64,000 nt of DNA from CAYPNF01 sp964411985 (GTDB taxonomy: Bacteria > Verrucomicrobiota > Verrucomicrobiia > Limisphaerales > J093). Position numbers and translations under genes: made by a program. The first letter of the stretch is position 1. Each line of letters opens with the position of its first letter. A model generated the notes under the pieces. The model saw nothing but the letters and a program-made list of their open reading frames with translations. It searched no databases and was not told the DNA's origin. Shown piece after piece: positions 52,712 through 61,011 of this stretch. Location of the stretch: assembly GCA_964411985.1 (NCBI GenBank), contig CAYPNF010000027.1:48664-112663 (forward strand), read 5' to 3'.

Positions 52712-53848
52712 ATGTGCCTCGCTTCGGATGTGCCTTTCGCCAGTCGGCCCCATCGCGCAAACGGCCGATTCATTCCTAGCGGTCTCCTGTTGCAGTGGCA
52801 TCTGACCGAGCGGTGCCAGCTGCGCTGTGAGCACTGCTACCAGGGCGGAGCACCCTCCTGGGAGCTTCCCTGGGGGTCCATGCTGAATGTGCTCCAGCAG
52901 TACGAGGAACTGCTGGCGGAATGGCGGCAGGAAGCAAGTGAACGAGCTGTCTGGGGGCAGATCACCCTGACTGGCGGTGAGCCCCTCCTGCATGCGGGCT
53001 TTTGGGAACTGGCCCAGGAACTCAGCCGCCGATCGAGTTCCTTGCGTTTTGCAGTCCTGACCAATGGCCATGAAGTGGACGAGACGGCTGCTGCCGAGTT
53101 TGAGCGCCTCAGGCCGTTGTTTGTGCAAGTGAGTTTGGAAGGGGGAGAGCACACTCATGATGCGATCCGTGGGCAGGGGAGTTACCGCCGGGTGTTGCAC
53201 GCGATCCGGCTGCTGCGGGCCCGCGGCGTGCGAACCTTGGTGGCATTCACCGCCCATCAGAGGAACTACCGTGAGTTCCCTCAGGTGGTCAAAGCCGCGC
53301 GGGAACTGGGAGTCACTCGAGTTTGGGCAGACCGATGGATCCCTCCAGAGGAGGACTGCGGGTCGAGCCTCGCAACGCTCACTCCCGACCAGACGCAGGA
53401 TTTCCTGCAGATCATGAAGGAGTGTCGCACCCCGCCATTATGGGGTCTTTTCGACCGGACAGAAGTGGCCCTGCACCGGGCTCTTCAGTTCCTGGAGGGT
53501 GGCGGTCATCCCTACCGCTGCACCGCTGGCGAGAGTCTCTTGGCGTTGCTCCCCAATGGCGATGTTTACCCTTGCCGGCGCATGCCTGTGCTCGTGGGGA
53601 ACGTGATGAAAACGCCGTTGCGGGACCTCTACTACCAGAGTTCGTTTTTGAATCGGTTGAGAGACCCGAGCCGGGTTTCGATCGGATGCGAGAAATGCGT
53701 TTTCCGCTGGACGTGTCGAGGCGGGCTCCGGTGTCTCTCCCAGGCGTGCCATGGAGATCCGCATCACCGGGATCCCGGCTGTCCAGTGGTGGCTACTTCC
53801 TCGGAAAACCGCGCTGAATCCGCTCTGCCACGTCATGGGCGGCAATGA
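52712..53848 (+). CDS. Radical SAM/SPASM enzyme, putative peptide-modifying
   Basis: A 378-residue enzyme. ATG 52712 follows a strong GGAGGG that lies in the previous gene. The radical SAM cluster motif is C35-X3-C39-X2-C42 (TERCQLRCEHCYQGG), followed by TLTGGEPLLHAGFWE. The C-terminal SPASM region has about nine Cys (YRCTAGE; GDVYPCRRMP; IGCEKCVFRWTCRGGLRCLS). SPASM proteins with this layout often modify ribosomally made peptides or cofactors. The 3' end overlaps the converging hemY gene by 56 nt. Its likely target is the Cys/Gly tail of the protein encoded just before it (inference). Confidence 0.85.
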   Translation: MCLASDVPFASRPHRANGRFIPSGLLLQWHLTERCQLRCEHCYQGGAPSWELPWGSMLNVLQQYEELLAEWRQEASERAVWGQITLTGGEPLLHAGFWELAQELSRRSSSLRFAVLTNGHEVDETAAAEFERLRPLFVQVSLEGGEHTHDAIRGQGSYRRVLHAIRLLRARGVRTLVAFTAHQRNYREFPQVVKAARELGVTRVWADRWIPPEEDCGSSLATLTPDQTQDFLQIMKECRTPPLWGLFDRTEVALHRALQFLEGGGHPYRCTAGESLLALLPNGDVYPCRRMPVLVGNVMKTPLRDLYYQSSFLNRLRDPSRVSIGCEKCVFRWTCRGGLRCLSQACHGDPHHRDPGCPVVATSSENRAESALPRHGRQ

Positions 53849-55190
53849 TGGAGTCCCCGAGGGAGATTCCGTTCCGGAAATGGCCAGCCAGGAACAGGCC
53901 CGGGCAGCCTGATTCCACCGTGTCCATGAGCTGCTTGTACTTTCCAAATCCAACCTCGTATTGGGGGATGGCTCGAGGATAAAAGACCACATGCCGGAAT
54001 ACCGGCTTTCCGGTGATTCCCAGGATGCGGCCCAGGTCGCGTGTGGTGAGCAGGATCAGTTCCTCTTCCTTGAGAGGCGCCAACTCCGGTTGGCGTGCTC
54101 CTCCGACGTAGGTGGTCAAGGTAACATGCCCCTCCGGGGCCCTTCCCGGGAACAGGGTCGAGGAGAACAGCGATCCGAGGATGGAGAAACCCTCCACTTG
54201 CGGGATCAGCATTCCGAAACCGTCTAGGGGATGTTCCACCTCGCTTCTGCGGTAACCGAGCACCACGCTTGCGACGGGCGGATAGGGAATATCACCCAGT
54301 TCCTTCAAGGAAAAGGGTCCAGCGTTGGCGATTTCGATCTCGGCCAAGCGATAGGCTGGTGCGGTGAGCAAGACGGCGGTGTGTTCACGGACGACCTCTC
54401 CCGCAGGAGTGGTGGCGGTGAGTCTCCAGCCATTGTGGATTTTTTCCAAGCGGCGCACCTGGTGTTTCAGGTGCAGGGATTCCAGCAGCTTCTCCCGGAG
54501 AGTCTCTGGCAGCACCTGCAAACCCTGGTCGAAAGAGACCTTCTTGGCGTCCTGCTTGGAGACTTCCCCTCGCTTCTTTCGGTCCTTCGCTCCCAGTACC
54601 TGGCCGAGGATCAGAGAGCCATACTTCTGTTCCACGGCCCTTAGCTTGGGGAAGGCGTGCGTGACGGAAAGTTTGGCAGGATTTCCTGCATAGATGCCTG
54701 CGACCATGGGATTGATCGCGTAATCGAGGAATTCCCGGCCGAGGCGACGCAGGACGAATTGCTCCACGCTCTCTTCCAAGTCCGCAGGGGCACGCCGGAT
54801 CAAGGGCTCTTTGAGCAGCGCCATTTTGGCCTCGCGGGTGAAGAGGGTGCACTTGAAGAAACCGGCCGGGGTCAGAGGCATTGCCACCGGTTTCTTACCA
54901 CGGACAATGTAACGATTCTCCGCTGCGGGCTGGGAGTAAAGGCGACGGCTCTCCAGGCCTAGATCCCGAATCAAGGCCGAGATCTTTGGGGATGTCTCCA
55001 GGATCGAATTGGGGCCAAATTCCGCCAGAAACCCGTCCTGGGACACCGAGCGGATGACTCCACCCACGCGGTGGGAGGTTTCGTAGAGACTCACCTTGAG
55101 CCCCGCCTGCTGTAAGCGGAAGGCGGCGGTCAGCCCCGTGATACCCGCCCCCACGACGGCGATGTGCGGCGTCGGACTCGTTTCGGTCAT
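53793..55190 (-). CDS. hemY: Protoporphyrinogen/coproporphyrinogen oxidase (HemY type)
   Basis: FAD-dependent oxidase of late haem biosynthesis, 465 residues. The N-terminal dinucleotide fold is AVVGAGITGLTAAFRLQQAG, followed by EFGPNSILETSP, MVAGIYAGNPAKLSVTHAFP and a C-terminal FAD-binding end (GLFLAGHFRNGISLGDSIIA). It may act on protoporphyrinogen IX or coproporphyrinogen III; sequence alone does not settle which. The ATG at 55190 overlaps the hemN stop by 4 nt. Confidence 0.93.
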   Translation of the reverse strand: MTETSPTPHIAVVGAGITGLTAAFRLQQAGLKVSLYETSHRVGGVIRSVSQDGFLAEFGPNSILETSPKISALIRDLGLESRRLYSQPAAENRYIVRGKKPVAMPLTPAGFFKCTLFTREAKMALLKEPLIRRAPADLEESVEQFVLRRLGREFLDYAINPMVAGIYAGNPAKLSVTHAFPKLRAVEQKYGSLILGQVLGAKDRKKRGEVSKQDAKKVSFDQGLQVLPETLREKLLESLHLKHQVRRLEKIHNGWRLTATTPAGEVVREHTAVLLTAPAYRLAEIEIANAGPFSLKELGDIPYPPVASVVLGYRRSEVEHPLDGFGMLIPQVEGFSILGSLFSSTLFPGRAPEGHVTLTTYVGGARQPELAPLKEEELILLTTRDLGRILGITGKPVFRHVVFYPRAIPQYEVGFGKYKQLMDTVESGCPGLFLAGHFRNGISLGDSIIAAHDVAERIQRGFPRK

Positions 55191-56560
55191 ATCGTTTTCG
55201 AAAAGCGCCGTTCCCCCTGCTTCGGTAGGTAGACGTCAAATCTCATGGCGATGTTGCGGATGAAGAGGCGGCCCAGGTCTGTGATCACCAGCCTTTGCGC
55301 CGACCGGCTCAGCAGGCCATCGGCCTCCAAATCATCGAGCGAGGCGAGCTCGGTTGCGAAATAATCCGCAAACGAAATCTCCAGTTCCCGTGAAAGCGCG
55401 GCATAATCGGCGCCCAGGTTACACATGATCTCCATGATGGTGCGGCGACGGATGATATCGTCCCTGGTGAGGAGGCATCCTCGCGCGATGGGCATGCGGC
55501 CGGCGTCGACGGCCTCATAGTACTTCGGAAGATCTTTGATGTTTTGCCAGTAAGCGTTTTCGGCTTGGGAGATCGAAGACATGCCGAAAGCGTAAATATC
55601 AGCTCCGCCGTGCGTGCTGTAGCCCTGAAAATTCCTTTGGAGCGTGCGCTTCTGCTGGGCCACTGCCAATTCATCGGTCGCCTTGGCGAAGTGGTCCATC
55701 CCGATATAGACGTAACCCGCATCGTCGAGTTTCTCGATGGTCAATTTGAGCAATTGCAGCTTGGTTTCAGCGGTGGGAAGAATCTCGGTTTTGAGGATCT
55801 TCTGGGCCGGTTTCATCCACGGCACATAAGCGAAGCTGAATACCGCGAATCGATCGGGCTGCAGAGCGATCACTTCGTCCAGAGTCTTCTCGAACGAGGC
55901 CGGTGTCTGATAGGGCAGCCCAAAGATGAGGTCGACGTTGAGGGAAGCGAAACCGGCCTCCCGAACCCAATCGGCCACCTGGGCCGTCATCTCAAAGGGC
56001 TGAATGCGGTGAACTGTTTTCTGAACGAGAGGATCGTTGTCTTGAACGCCCATGGAGACCCGGTTGAACCCGATTTCGCGCAGCGCTTTCAGATGATCCT
56101 GGGTAAGCCGGCGGGGGTCCACTTCCACCGCCGCTTCCACATCGGGAGAAAGATCGAAATTCGCGTGGATCTTCTCCCCGAGGACACGAAGGTGGTCCGG
56201 GTGGGAGAACGTGGGCGTACCGCCGCCAAAATGCAGCTGGGTAACCTTGCGCCCCGGGTGAAGCATCGGTTTCACGAGGGCGATCTCTTTGCCCAGATAA
56301 TCAATGTAGCCCCGACTCTTGTCTTGCGAAGTCGTGATCACGGTCGTGCAGCCACAAAACCAGCAGAGCGATTCGCAAAAGGGCAGGTGGAAGTAGAGTG
56401 AAAGCGGTTTGGCTTCCCGGTTATTCGCCCGAACGTTCTCCAGGATGGATTCGGAGGAGACCTGGTCGGTGAACTGGGTGGCTGGCGGGTAGGAGGTGTA
56501 GCGTGGACCGGCCACGTTGTACTTCTTCACCAACTCGAGATCGACATTGATTCTGCTCAT
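55187..56560 (-). CDS. hemN: Oxygen-independent coproporphyrinogen III oxidase
   Basis: Radical SAM enzyme that decarboxylates coproporphyrinogen III without oxygen. ATG 56560 gives 457 residues beginning MSRINVDLELVKKYNVAGPR. The cluster motif CESLCWFCGC is preceded by SLYFHLPF, and LHFGGGTPTF and DLIFGLPYQT follow. NFQGYSTHGGADIYAFGMSS is typical of true HemN rather than HemW. It overlaps hemE by 4 nt and hemY by 4 nt, so hemE-hemN-hemY is one translationally coupled operon. Confidence 0.96.
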   Translation of the reverse strand: MSRINVDLELVKKYNVAGPRYTSYPPATQFTDQVSSESILENVRANNREAKPLSLYFHLPFCESLCWFCGCTTVITTSQDKSRGYIDYLGKEIALVKPMLHPGRKVTQLHFGGGTPTFSHPDHLRVLGEKIHANFDLSPDVEAAVEVDPRRLTQDHLKALREIGFNRVSMGVQDNDPLVQKTVHRIQPFEMTAQVADWVREAGFASLNVDLIFGLPYQTPASFEKTLDEVIALQPDRFAVFSFAYVPWMKPAQKILKTEILPTAETKLQLLKLTIEKLDDAGYVYIGMDHFAKATDELAVAQQKRTLQRNFQGYSTHGGADIYAFGMSSISQAENAYWQNIKDLPKYYEAVDAGRMPIARGCLLTRDDIIRRRTIMEIMCNLGADYAALSRELEISFADYFATELASLDDLEADGLLSRSAQRLVITDLGRLFIRNIAMRFDVYLPKQGERRFSKTI

Positions 56561-57633
56561 GCAAAAGTGCGCACCGTGCGTACGAGCGCTTCGATACATT
56601 CTAACCGAGCTTCGGGTAGGACGCCATGACCAAGGTTCACAATGTGCCCCCCCAGCCCGCGCATCGATTCCAGCAGTTCACGTGTTGCCGACTCCACGTG
56701 GGAAGGTTCACCCAGCAGGAGCGTAGGTTCGAGATTGCCCTGGACCGCCATGGTGGACGGCAGCGCTTTCCGGATCTTGGCCAGGGGAACCGAGGCATCC
56801 ACTCCCAGCACCTGTGCCCCGGCCTTGGCGAAGACCGGCCAGTTCTGAACCTGGCCTTTGGCGAAGACGATGACCGGCACCCGGCCTCGAATCCGGGCCG
56901 TAATGTCGCTGAGCCAGCGCCCCGAGAATTCCTCATATTCCTCCGGAGCTAGCAGTCCCCCCAAAGTATCAAAAAGCTGCACCGCCTCGGCCCCGGCGTC
57001 GATCTGCATTTCCAGGTATTCGGCGGTCACTTGGGAGAGTTGCTCGAGCAGTGCCAGGAAGAGGCTCGGATTCTCCTTCTTCAGCAACTGGGTACCTGCG
57101 AAGTCCTTGGAGCTTCCACCTTGAACCATGAAATTGGCGACCGTCCACGGTGATCCCGCGAAACCGATGAGTGCCGCCTTGGCAGATAACTCACGCTTGA
57201 TCAAGGGCAGGGCCGAGCGGACATAATCCAGCTTGGAAACCGCCCCTTCCGATTGAAGACGCCTCAGGTCGGCGGGAGTCCGCACCGCAAAGCTCATCGC
57301 AATGCCGCCTCCATCCGCAAAACCATAGCTCTGCCCCATGGCTTCGGCCACGACCAGGATGTCGCTAAACAGGATCGCGGCGTCGAAGCCAAATCGACGA
57401 ATCGGTTGGAGAGTCACTTCGGTGGCCAGGTCCGGAGTGCTGACCAATTGCACGAACGAGTAGCGCTCACGGAGCTTTCGATATTCAGGCAGAGCCCGCC
57501 CGGCCTGTCGCATGAGCCAGACCGGCGGCCGGTCCACCGGAAGGCAGTGGCAGGCCGACAGAAAGCGTTCCTGCCCGGTCAAGGGGTTTGTGCCACTCGG
57601 TGGCCGGTTGAAAGGTGGGCTTATGGATGCCAT
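56557..57633 (-). CDS. hemE: Uroporphyrinogen decarboxylase
   Basis: Decarboxylates uroporphyrinogen III to coproporphyrinogen III. 358 residues from ATG 57633. Diagnostic segments are PVWLMRQAGRALPEYRKLRE, AAILFSDILVVAEAMG, LIGFAGSPWTVANFMVQGG, LFDTLGGLLAPEEYEEF and GHIVNLGHGVLPEA. It is the first gene of hemE-hemN-hemY. Its start is 126 nt from the divergent BlaI-like gene, whose operator region may also affect it. Confidence 0.97.
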   Translation of the reverse strand: MASISPPFNRPPSGTNPLTGQERFLSACHCLPVDRPPVWLMRQAGRALPEYRKLRERYSFVQLVSTPDLATEVTLQPIRRFGFDAAILFSDILVVAEAMGQSYGFADGGGIAMSFAVRTPADLRRLQSEGAVSKLDYVRSALPLIKRELSAKAALIGFAGSPWTVANFMVQGGSSKDFAGTQLLKKENPSLFLALLEQLSQVTAEYLEMQIDAGAEAVQLFDTLGGLLAPEEYEEFSGRWLSDITARIRGRVPVIVFAKGQVQNWPVFAKAGAQVLGVDASVPLAKIRKALPSTMAVQGNLEPTLLLGEPSHVESATRELLESMRGLGGHIVNLGHGVLPEARLECIEALVRTVRTFA

Positions 57634-57708
57634 GTAACGACGACAATTTGGTGCGTGGGGGGCAGGCTGTCAAGCGGCAGGGACGACACGAGTTGGGAAG
57701 AAAGACTA

Positions 57709-57760
57709 ACTACGAAAGATTTCGTTGACATACTACGAAGACTTTCGTATAGTCGCCCCA
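57709..57760 (+). promoter_or_regulatory. Promoter with paired palindromes for the BlaI-like gene, apparently leaderless
   Basis: TTGACA (57725-57730), a 17-bp spacer, and TATAGT (57748-57753) form a near-consensus sigma-70-type promoter. Transcription should start at about the A of ATG 57760, leaving no 5' leader. Two palindromes lie on it: ACGAAA-GA-TTTCGT (57712-57725) just upstream of and touching the -35 box, and TACGAA-GACT-TTCGTA (57734-57749) in the spacer and reaching the -10 box. Both begin with ACTACGAA. They are the likely binding sites of the encoded repressor. Confidence 0.75.
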
Positions 57761-58161
57761 TGAACGCTTACAGTCATCCAAACACTCTTCCCCGACCCAC
57801 CGAGGCGGAGCTCGCCATCCTGCGCGTCCTCTGGAAAAGGGGCCCCAGCACCGTGCGTGAGGTGTTGGATCAGCTATGCCGGGTGCAGGAGACGGGGTAC
57901 ACCACCGTCCTGAAACTGATGCAGATCATGACGGAAAAGGGATTGGTGAAGCGGGACGAGGCGGGCCGCTCCCATATCTACCAACCCACCCTGGCCGAGG
58001 AGGCGACGCAGCAACAACTCGTCTGTGACCTTTTGGATCGCGCGTTTGGTGGGTCGGCACAGAAGTTGGTCTTGCAGGCGCTCGCAGCAAGACCGGCCGA
58101 TCCTCAGGAGCTGGCAGAGATTCGCCGTTTGATCCAAGCATTCGAAAGGAGAAAATCATGA
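57760..58161 (+). CDS. BlaI/MecI-family transcriptional repressor
   Basis: A 133-residue winged-helix repressor from ATG 57760: PTEAELAILRVLWKRGPSTV, GYTTVLKLMQIMTEKGLVKR, then a dimerisation domain (LVCDLLDRAFGGSAQKLVLQ). Family members bind palindromes in their own promoter and are removed by a partner M56 protease. The gene overlaps the M56 gene by 4 nt and has fitting palindromes upstream. An in-frame extension to 57253 would run through hemE and is rejected. No beta-lactamase or penicillin-binding protein gene is nearby. Confidence 0.92.
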   Translation: MNAYSHPNTLPRPTEAELAILRVLWKRGPSTVREVLDQLCRVQETGYTTVLKLMQIMTEKGLVKRDEAGRSHIYQPTLAEEATQQQLVCDLLDRAFGGSAQKLVLQALAARPADPQELAEIRRLIQAFERRKS

Positions 58162-60374
58162 ACGAGATCCTGGAACCGTTACGAACTCCAGTGGCAGTGG
58201 CTTTCGGTTGGACCTTGCTCCATTTTGTTTGGCAAGGGGCCCTTTTGACGGCCGTCCTAGCCATGGTACGTGCGGCCTTGCGCGACAGTTCCGCCCAAGC
58301 CCGGTATGGATGTGGATGTGTCGCCCTGGCCCTGATGTTCGCAGTTCCGGCGGCTACGTTTAGCCTCTTGTACTCCCCGGCATCGGGGACAGCGTTTGCG
58401 CAAGTGGCGAGCGTGGTTCAACCGTTCGCGGGCGTGGGTCTGCCGACTGGCCCCCTGACCAGCGCGTCGGGGGAAGGTTGGGAAGGACTTATGGCCGCGA
58501 TGGGAGCGCTGATCCCATGGATCGTCCTGGGATGGGGGGCAGGGGTACTCCTGTTTTCGATGCGGCTGGCGCGCGGATTCTGGCAAATCAGTCAGTGGCG
58601 CGGGACGGGGGAACCGTTGCCCGCGGAAGTCCTCGAGGACCGGGTCCGGGTCTTGGCGGGGAAGATGGGCCTGAGCCGGGTGGTGCCGGTGGTGCGTTCC
58701 TGCCTGGTGCGCGTGCCCATGGTGGTGGGCTGGTTCCGCCCCGTGATCCTCTTACCCGTGAGCAGCCTGACTGGTCTGACGACCCAGCAACTCGACTTGG
58801 TGCTCGCCCATGAGCTGGCGCACATTCACCGTGGCGATGCCTGGGTAAACCTCGCGCAGTCGGTGGCGGAAACGCTGTTCTTCTATCATCCCGCAGTGTG
58901 GTGGGTCTCCAGTTGGATCCGCGAAGACCGGGAGCAATGCTGCGATGAGGTCGCGCTGGCAACGTGTGGAAACGCGGCGCTCTACGCGGAAGCGCTGGCC
59001 AGGCTGGAGGAAATGCGCATACCCGGAGCTAAGCTCTCCCTGGCGGCATCGGATGGTTCGCTGTTGGGTCGTGTGCGCTGGATTCTCGGGATGGGTTGGG
59101 ATCCTGCGGCCAAACGACGTGTCGTCGGCAACGCCCTGCTAGTCCTGGGTGTGATGGGCCTGACTGCGGTAGGTTTGGCTTGGAGTTATGCTCCATCCCT
59201 CTACTCGGCGACGGTTCGATTCATCTACCACCCGACCGGCCTTGATGCGAAAGACGCCGCGGCTGGCACGGGCAACGGGGCTTCACCTTATCAACTCCAA
59301 ACAGAAATGGAGCAGATGACGGGGCGGAGCCATTTGGAAAGAGTCTCGGCCCGACTGAAACTCGCCAAGGGGTGGTCACAGCGTTTGGGAGTCACCATTA
59401 CAGATAGGCAGGCCGCGGCTAAGCTGCGGCAGAACGTCCGTGTTCGGACTGTCAGAAACACAGATCTCCGGGAACTGACCTATCGCAGTGAGGATGCCGA
59501 GGAAGCGACCCGGATTGCTAATGGGATCTTGGAAAGTCGGATAGAAGCGTGGAATTCACGCCAGGACGCAGGAAGGTCGAAAATCATGGACCAGGTCATT
59601 ACAGCCGAGAATCAGGTCAATCGGCAGCAGGAGCGGTACCAGACGCTTGTGGCGAAGTGCCAACTTCCGGCAGAAGTGACCACCGCCGAAGAACTCACCC
59701 GCTTTGAGCAGGAGCAGACCAAAGCCCTGCGAGAGGAGATGTCGCGTTCGGAGATCGAACTGCTCACGCAGAAGTCGCGCATCGACTCGCTTCGAAAGCT
59801 GAACGGTCCCGACCGTCTGCAGGCCCTTCAGTCGGCGTTGCCCGGAGAAGTGCAGCTTCCTCAACTGTTGCTGGAACGGGCGAGGCAAGAACAGAACCTT
59901 GCTTCCTTGTCGAAAACCTATGGCCCCGGGCATGCCCAGATCGTGGCGCAACAAGCCGCGATCGAAAAGATGGAGGAACAGGTCAAGGCGCGAGTGGATG
60001 GCATGCTGCTGGGCATGGAAATCTCCTACAACGCTTTGCAGGAACGAAATCAGACTCTCAAGCTTCGGCTCGAGGTGCAGCAGACCGAAGCCCTGAAGCG
60101 GCAGCACGAATCGGCAGGGCTTTTCCGCGCCCGCAAAGAACTCGACGGCGCCCAGCGGATTCGCGACGCCATTCTCCTCCGCAAGCTCCAGGAAGAGGTG
60201 GATTCCACGTTGGCCGCTCATTCCCCCATTGAGATCGTGGACAGGGGAGAAATCAGTAACCGTCCCTCGAAGCAGGCCAACCCCGCGCTGGTCCTCGCGG
60301 GCCTGCTCGGAGTGGTGATTTTACCCGTGGGCTTGACCCTGCGGATCTCTGGCCAAGGCCGAACCAATGAGTGA
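58158..60374 (+). CDS. M56 metallopeptidase fused to a Wzz/GumC-like domain
   Basis: A 738-residue membrane protein. The N-terminal half is BlaR1-like, with four membrane segments. The zinc motif VLAHELAHIHRGD lies near residue 218, followed by the HPAVWWVSSWIREDREQCCDE helix pair. After a membrane segment near 330-350 the sequence changes character: YSATVRFIYHPTG and a segment with LTYRSEDAEEATRIANGILE, as in chain-length determinants (Wzz/GumC). A coiled coil of about 200 residues and a closing membrane helix (ALVLAGLLGVVILPVGLTLR) follow. The penicillin-binding sensor domain of BlaR1 is absent. It overlaps the BlaI-like gene by 4 nt. Confidence 0.85.
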   Translation: MNEILEPLRTPVAVAFGWTLLHFVWQGALLTAVLAMVRAALRDSSAQARYGCGCVALALMFAVPAATFSLLYSPASGTAFAQVASVVQPFAGVGLPTGPLTSASGEGWEGLMAAMGALIPWIVLGWGAGVLLFSMRLARGFWQISQWRGTGEPLPAEVLEDRVRVLAGKMGLSRVVPVVRSCLVRVPMVVGWFRPVILLPVSSLTGLTTQQLDLVLAHELAHIHRGDAWVNLAQSVAETLFFYHPAVWWVSSWIREDREQCCDEVALATCGNAALYAEALARLEEMRIPGAKLSLAASDGSLLGRVRWILGMGWDPAAKRRVVGNALLVLGVMGLTAVGLAWSYAPSLYSATVRFIYHPTGLDAKDAAAGTGNGASPYQLQTEMEQMTGRSHLERVSARLKLAKGWSQRLGVTITDRQAAAKLRQNVRVRTVRNTDLRELTYRSEDAEEATRIANGILESRIEAWNSRQDAGRSKIMDQVITAENQVNRQQERYQTLVAKCQLPAEVTTAEELTRFEQEQTKALREEMSRSEIELLTQKSRIDSLRKLNGPDRLQALQSALPGEVQLPQLLLERARQEQNLASLSKTYGPGHAQIVAQQAAIEKMEEQVKARVDGMLLGMEISYNALQERNQTLKLRLEVQQTEALKRQHESAGLFRARKELDGAQRIRDAILLRKLQEEVDSTLAAHSPIEIVDRGEISNRPSKQANPALVLAGLLGVVILPVGLTLRISGQGRTNE

Positions 60375-60417
60375 GGGGGGGTGGCGGTCTCCGACCGCGC
60401 CGGGGAACCATGGGGAG

Positions 60418-60521
60418 GGGGAGTTAAGACAGGATAGACAAGATGTACAGGATGAGAAGAGGGCGCTTTCTGGATCCGGATCAAGATCCTGTGCATCCTG
60501 GACATCCTGTCTCAACTCCCC
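60418..60521. repeat. MITE-like palindromic element, copy 1
   Basis: The ends GGGGAGTTAAGACAGGAT and ATCCTGTCTCAACTCCCC are inverted copies with one mismatch in 18. The interior repeats GATGTACAGGATGA and ATCCTGTGCATCCTGGACAT motifs. Similar sequences appear at about 62510-62615 and 63536-63640. Confidence 0.65.
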
Positions 60522-60552
60522 AGAGAAACCCTAAACTCCTCAGTTCCTTCCC

Positions 60553-60739
60553 CCTGATCGATGGAGCCCAAAAACCTCCACGAGGGAATTTTTGGCAGAA
60601 ACCGGACCCAATTTTGGCATGAGCTTAAACTGTATTTATCATATTCATCATCAATGCCTTCCATGTGCGAAACCAATTTCGGCATTTTGTCACCGCTTCC
60701 CGCCGCTTAAGGAATAGAACGCCAAAACCAGGGACAGAC
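60553..60739 (+). repeat. 187-bp direct repeat, copy 1
   Basis: Begins CCTGATCGATGGAGCCCAAA and ends CCAGGGACAGAC. It matches 62619-62805 over its whole 187-bp length at roughly 85% identity by eye. The two copies flank the Gfo/Idh/MocA gene in the same orientation. Confidence 0.8.
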
Positions 60740-61011
60740 CGGTTTGAGTTCTCCTCCTCAACAACAAATTACCAGAATGGAAGGAATAGACGGAATGGAA
60801 GGCTTCCGGTTTTTCCTCCGGGCATGTCATGGTCGCTTGCGCGGTGGAAGGAAGGTAACCTACCACCAAATAAGAAGGTACCAAAACTGTCTGTCCCCTT
60901 TTCCGTTCTGTTCGCATTTCGGGCATGAGGAAGCCCAGTTCGTAGGCCGTGAGTGAAGTTCTCGCTTGTGCTTGGAACGTCCCGGGTGTTTAACAGGCCC
61001 GCAAGCCAACT

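Larger units (their letters stand above)
60375..61011. other. Repeat-rich intergenic region
   Basis: No gene is supported. It holds a short hairpin GCGGTC/GACCGC (60384-60398) just after the previous stop, a palindromic element (60418-60521), copy 1 of a 187-bp repeat (60553-60739), and an inverted pair GGGACAGAC/GTCTGTCCC (60731-60739 and 60889-60897). An 88-codon frame over 60665-60928 lies inside these repeats and is rejected. Confidence 0.6.

Noticed and set aside
57253..57759. N-terminal extension of the BlaI-like repressor
   Set aside because: It runs antisense through hemE and the promoter. The family N-terminus begins just after ATG 57760.
60665..60928. A small coding frame upstream of the oxidoreductase
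   Set aside because: It overlaps the 187-bp repeat and the loop insertion and has no protein features.
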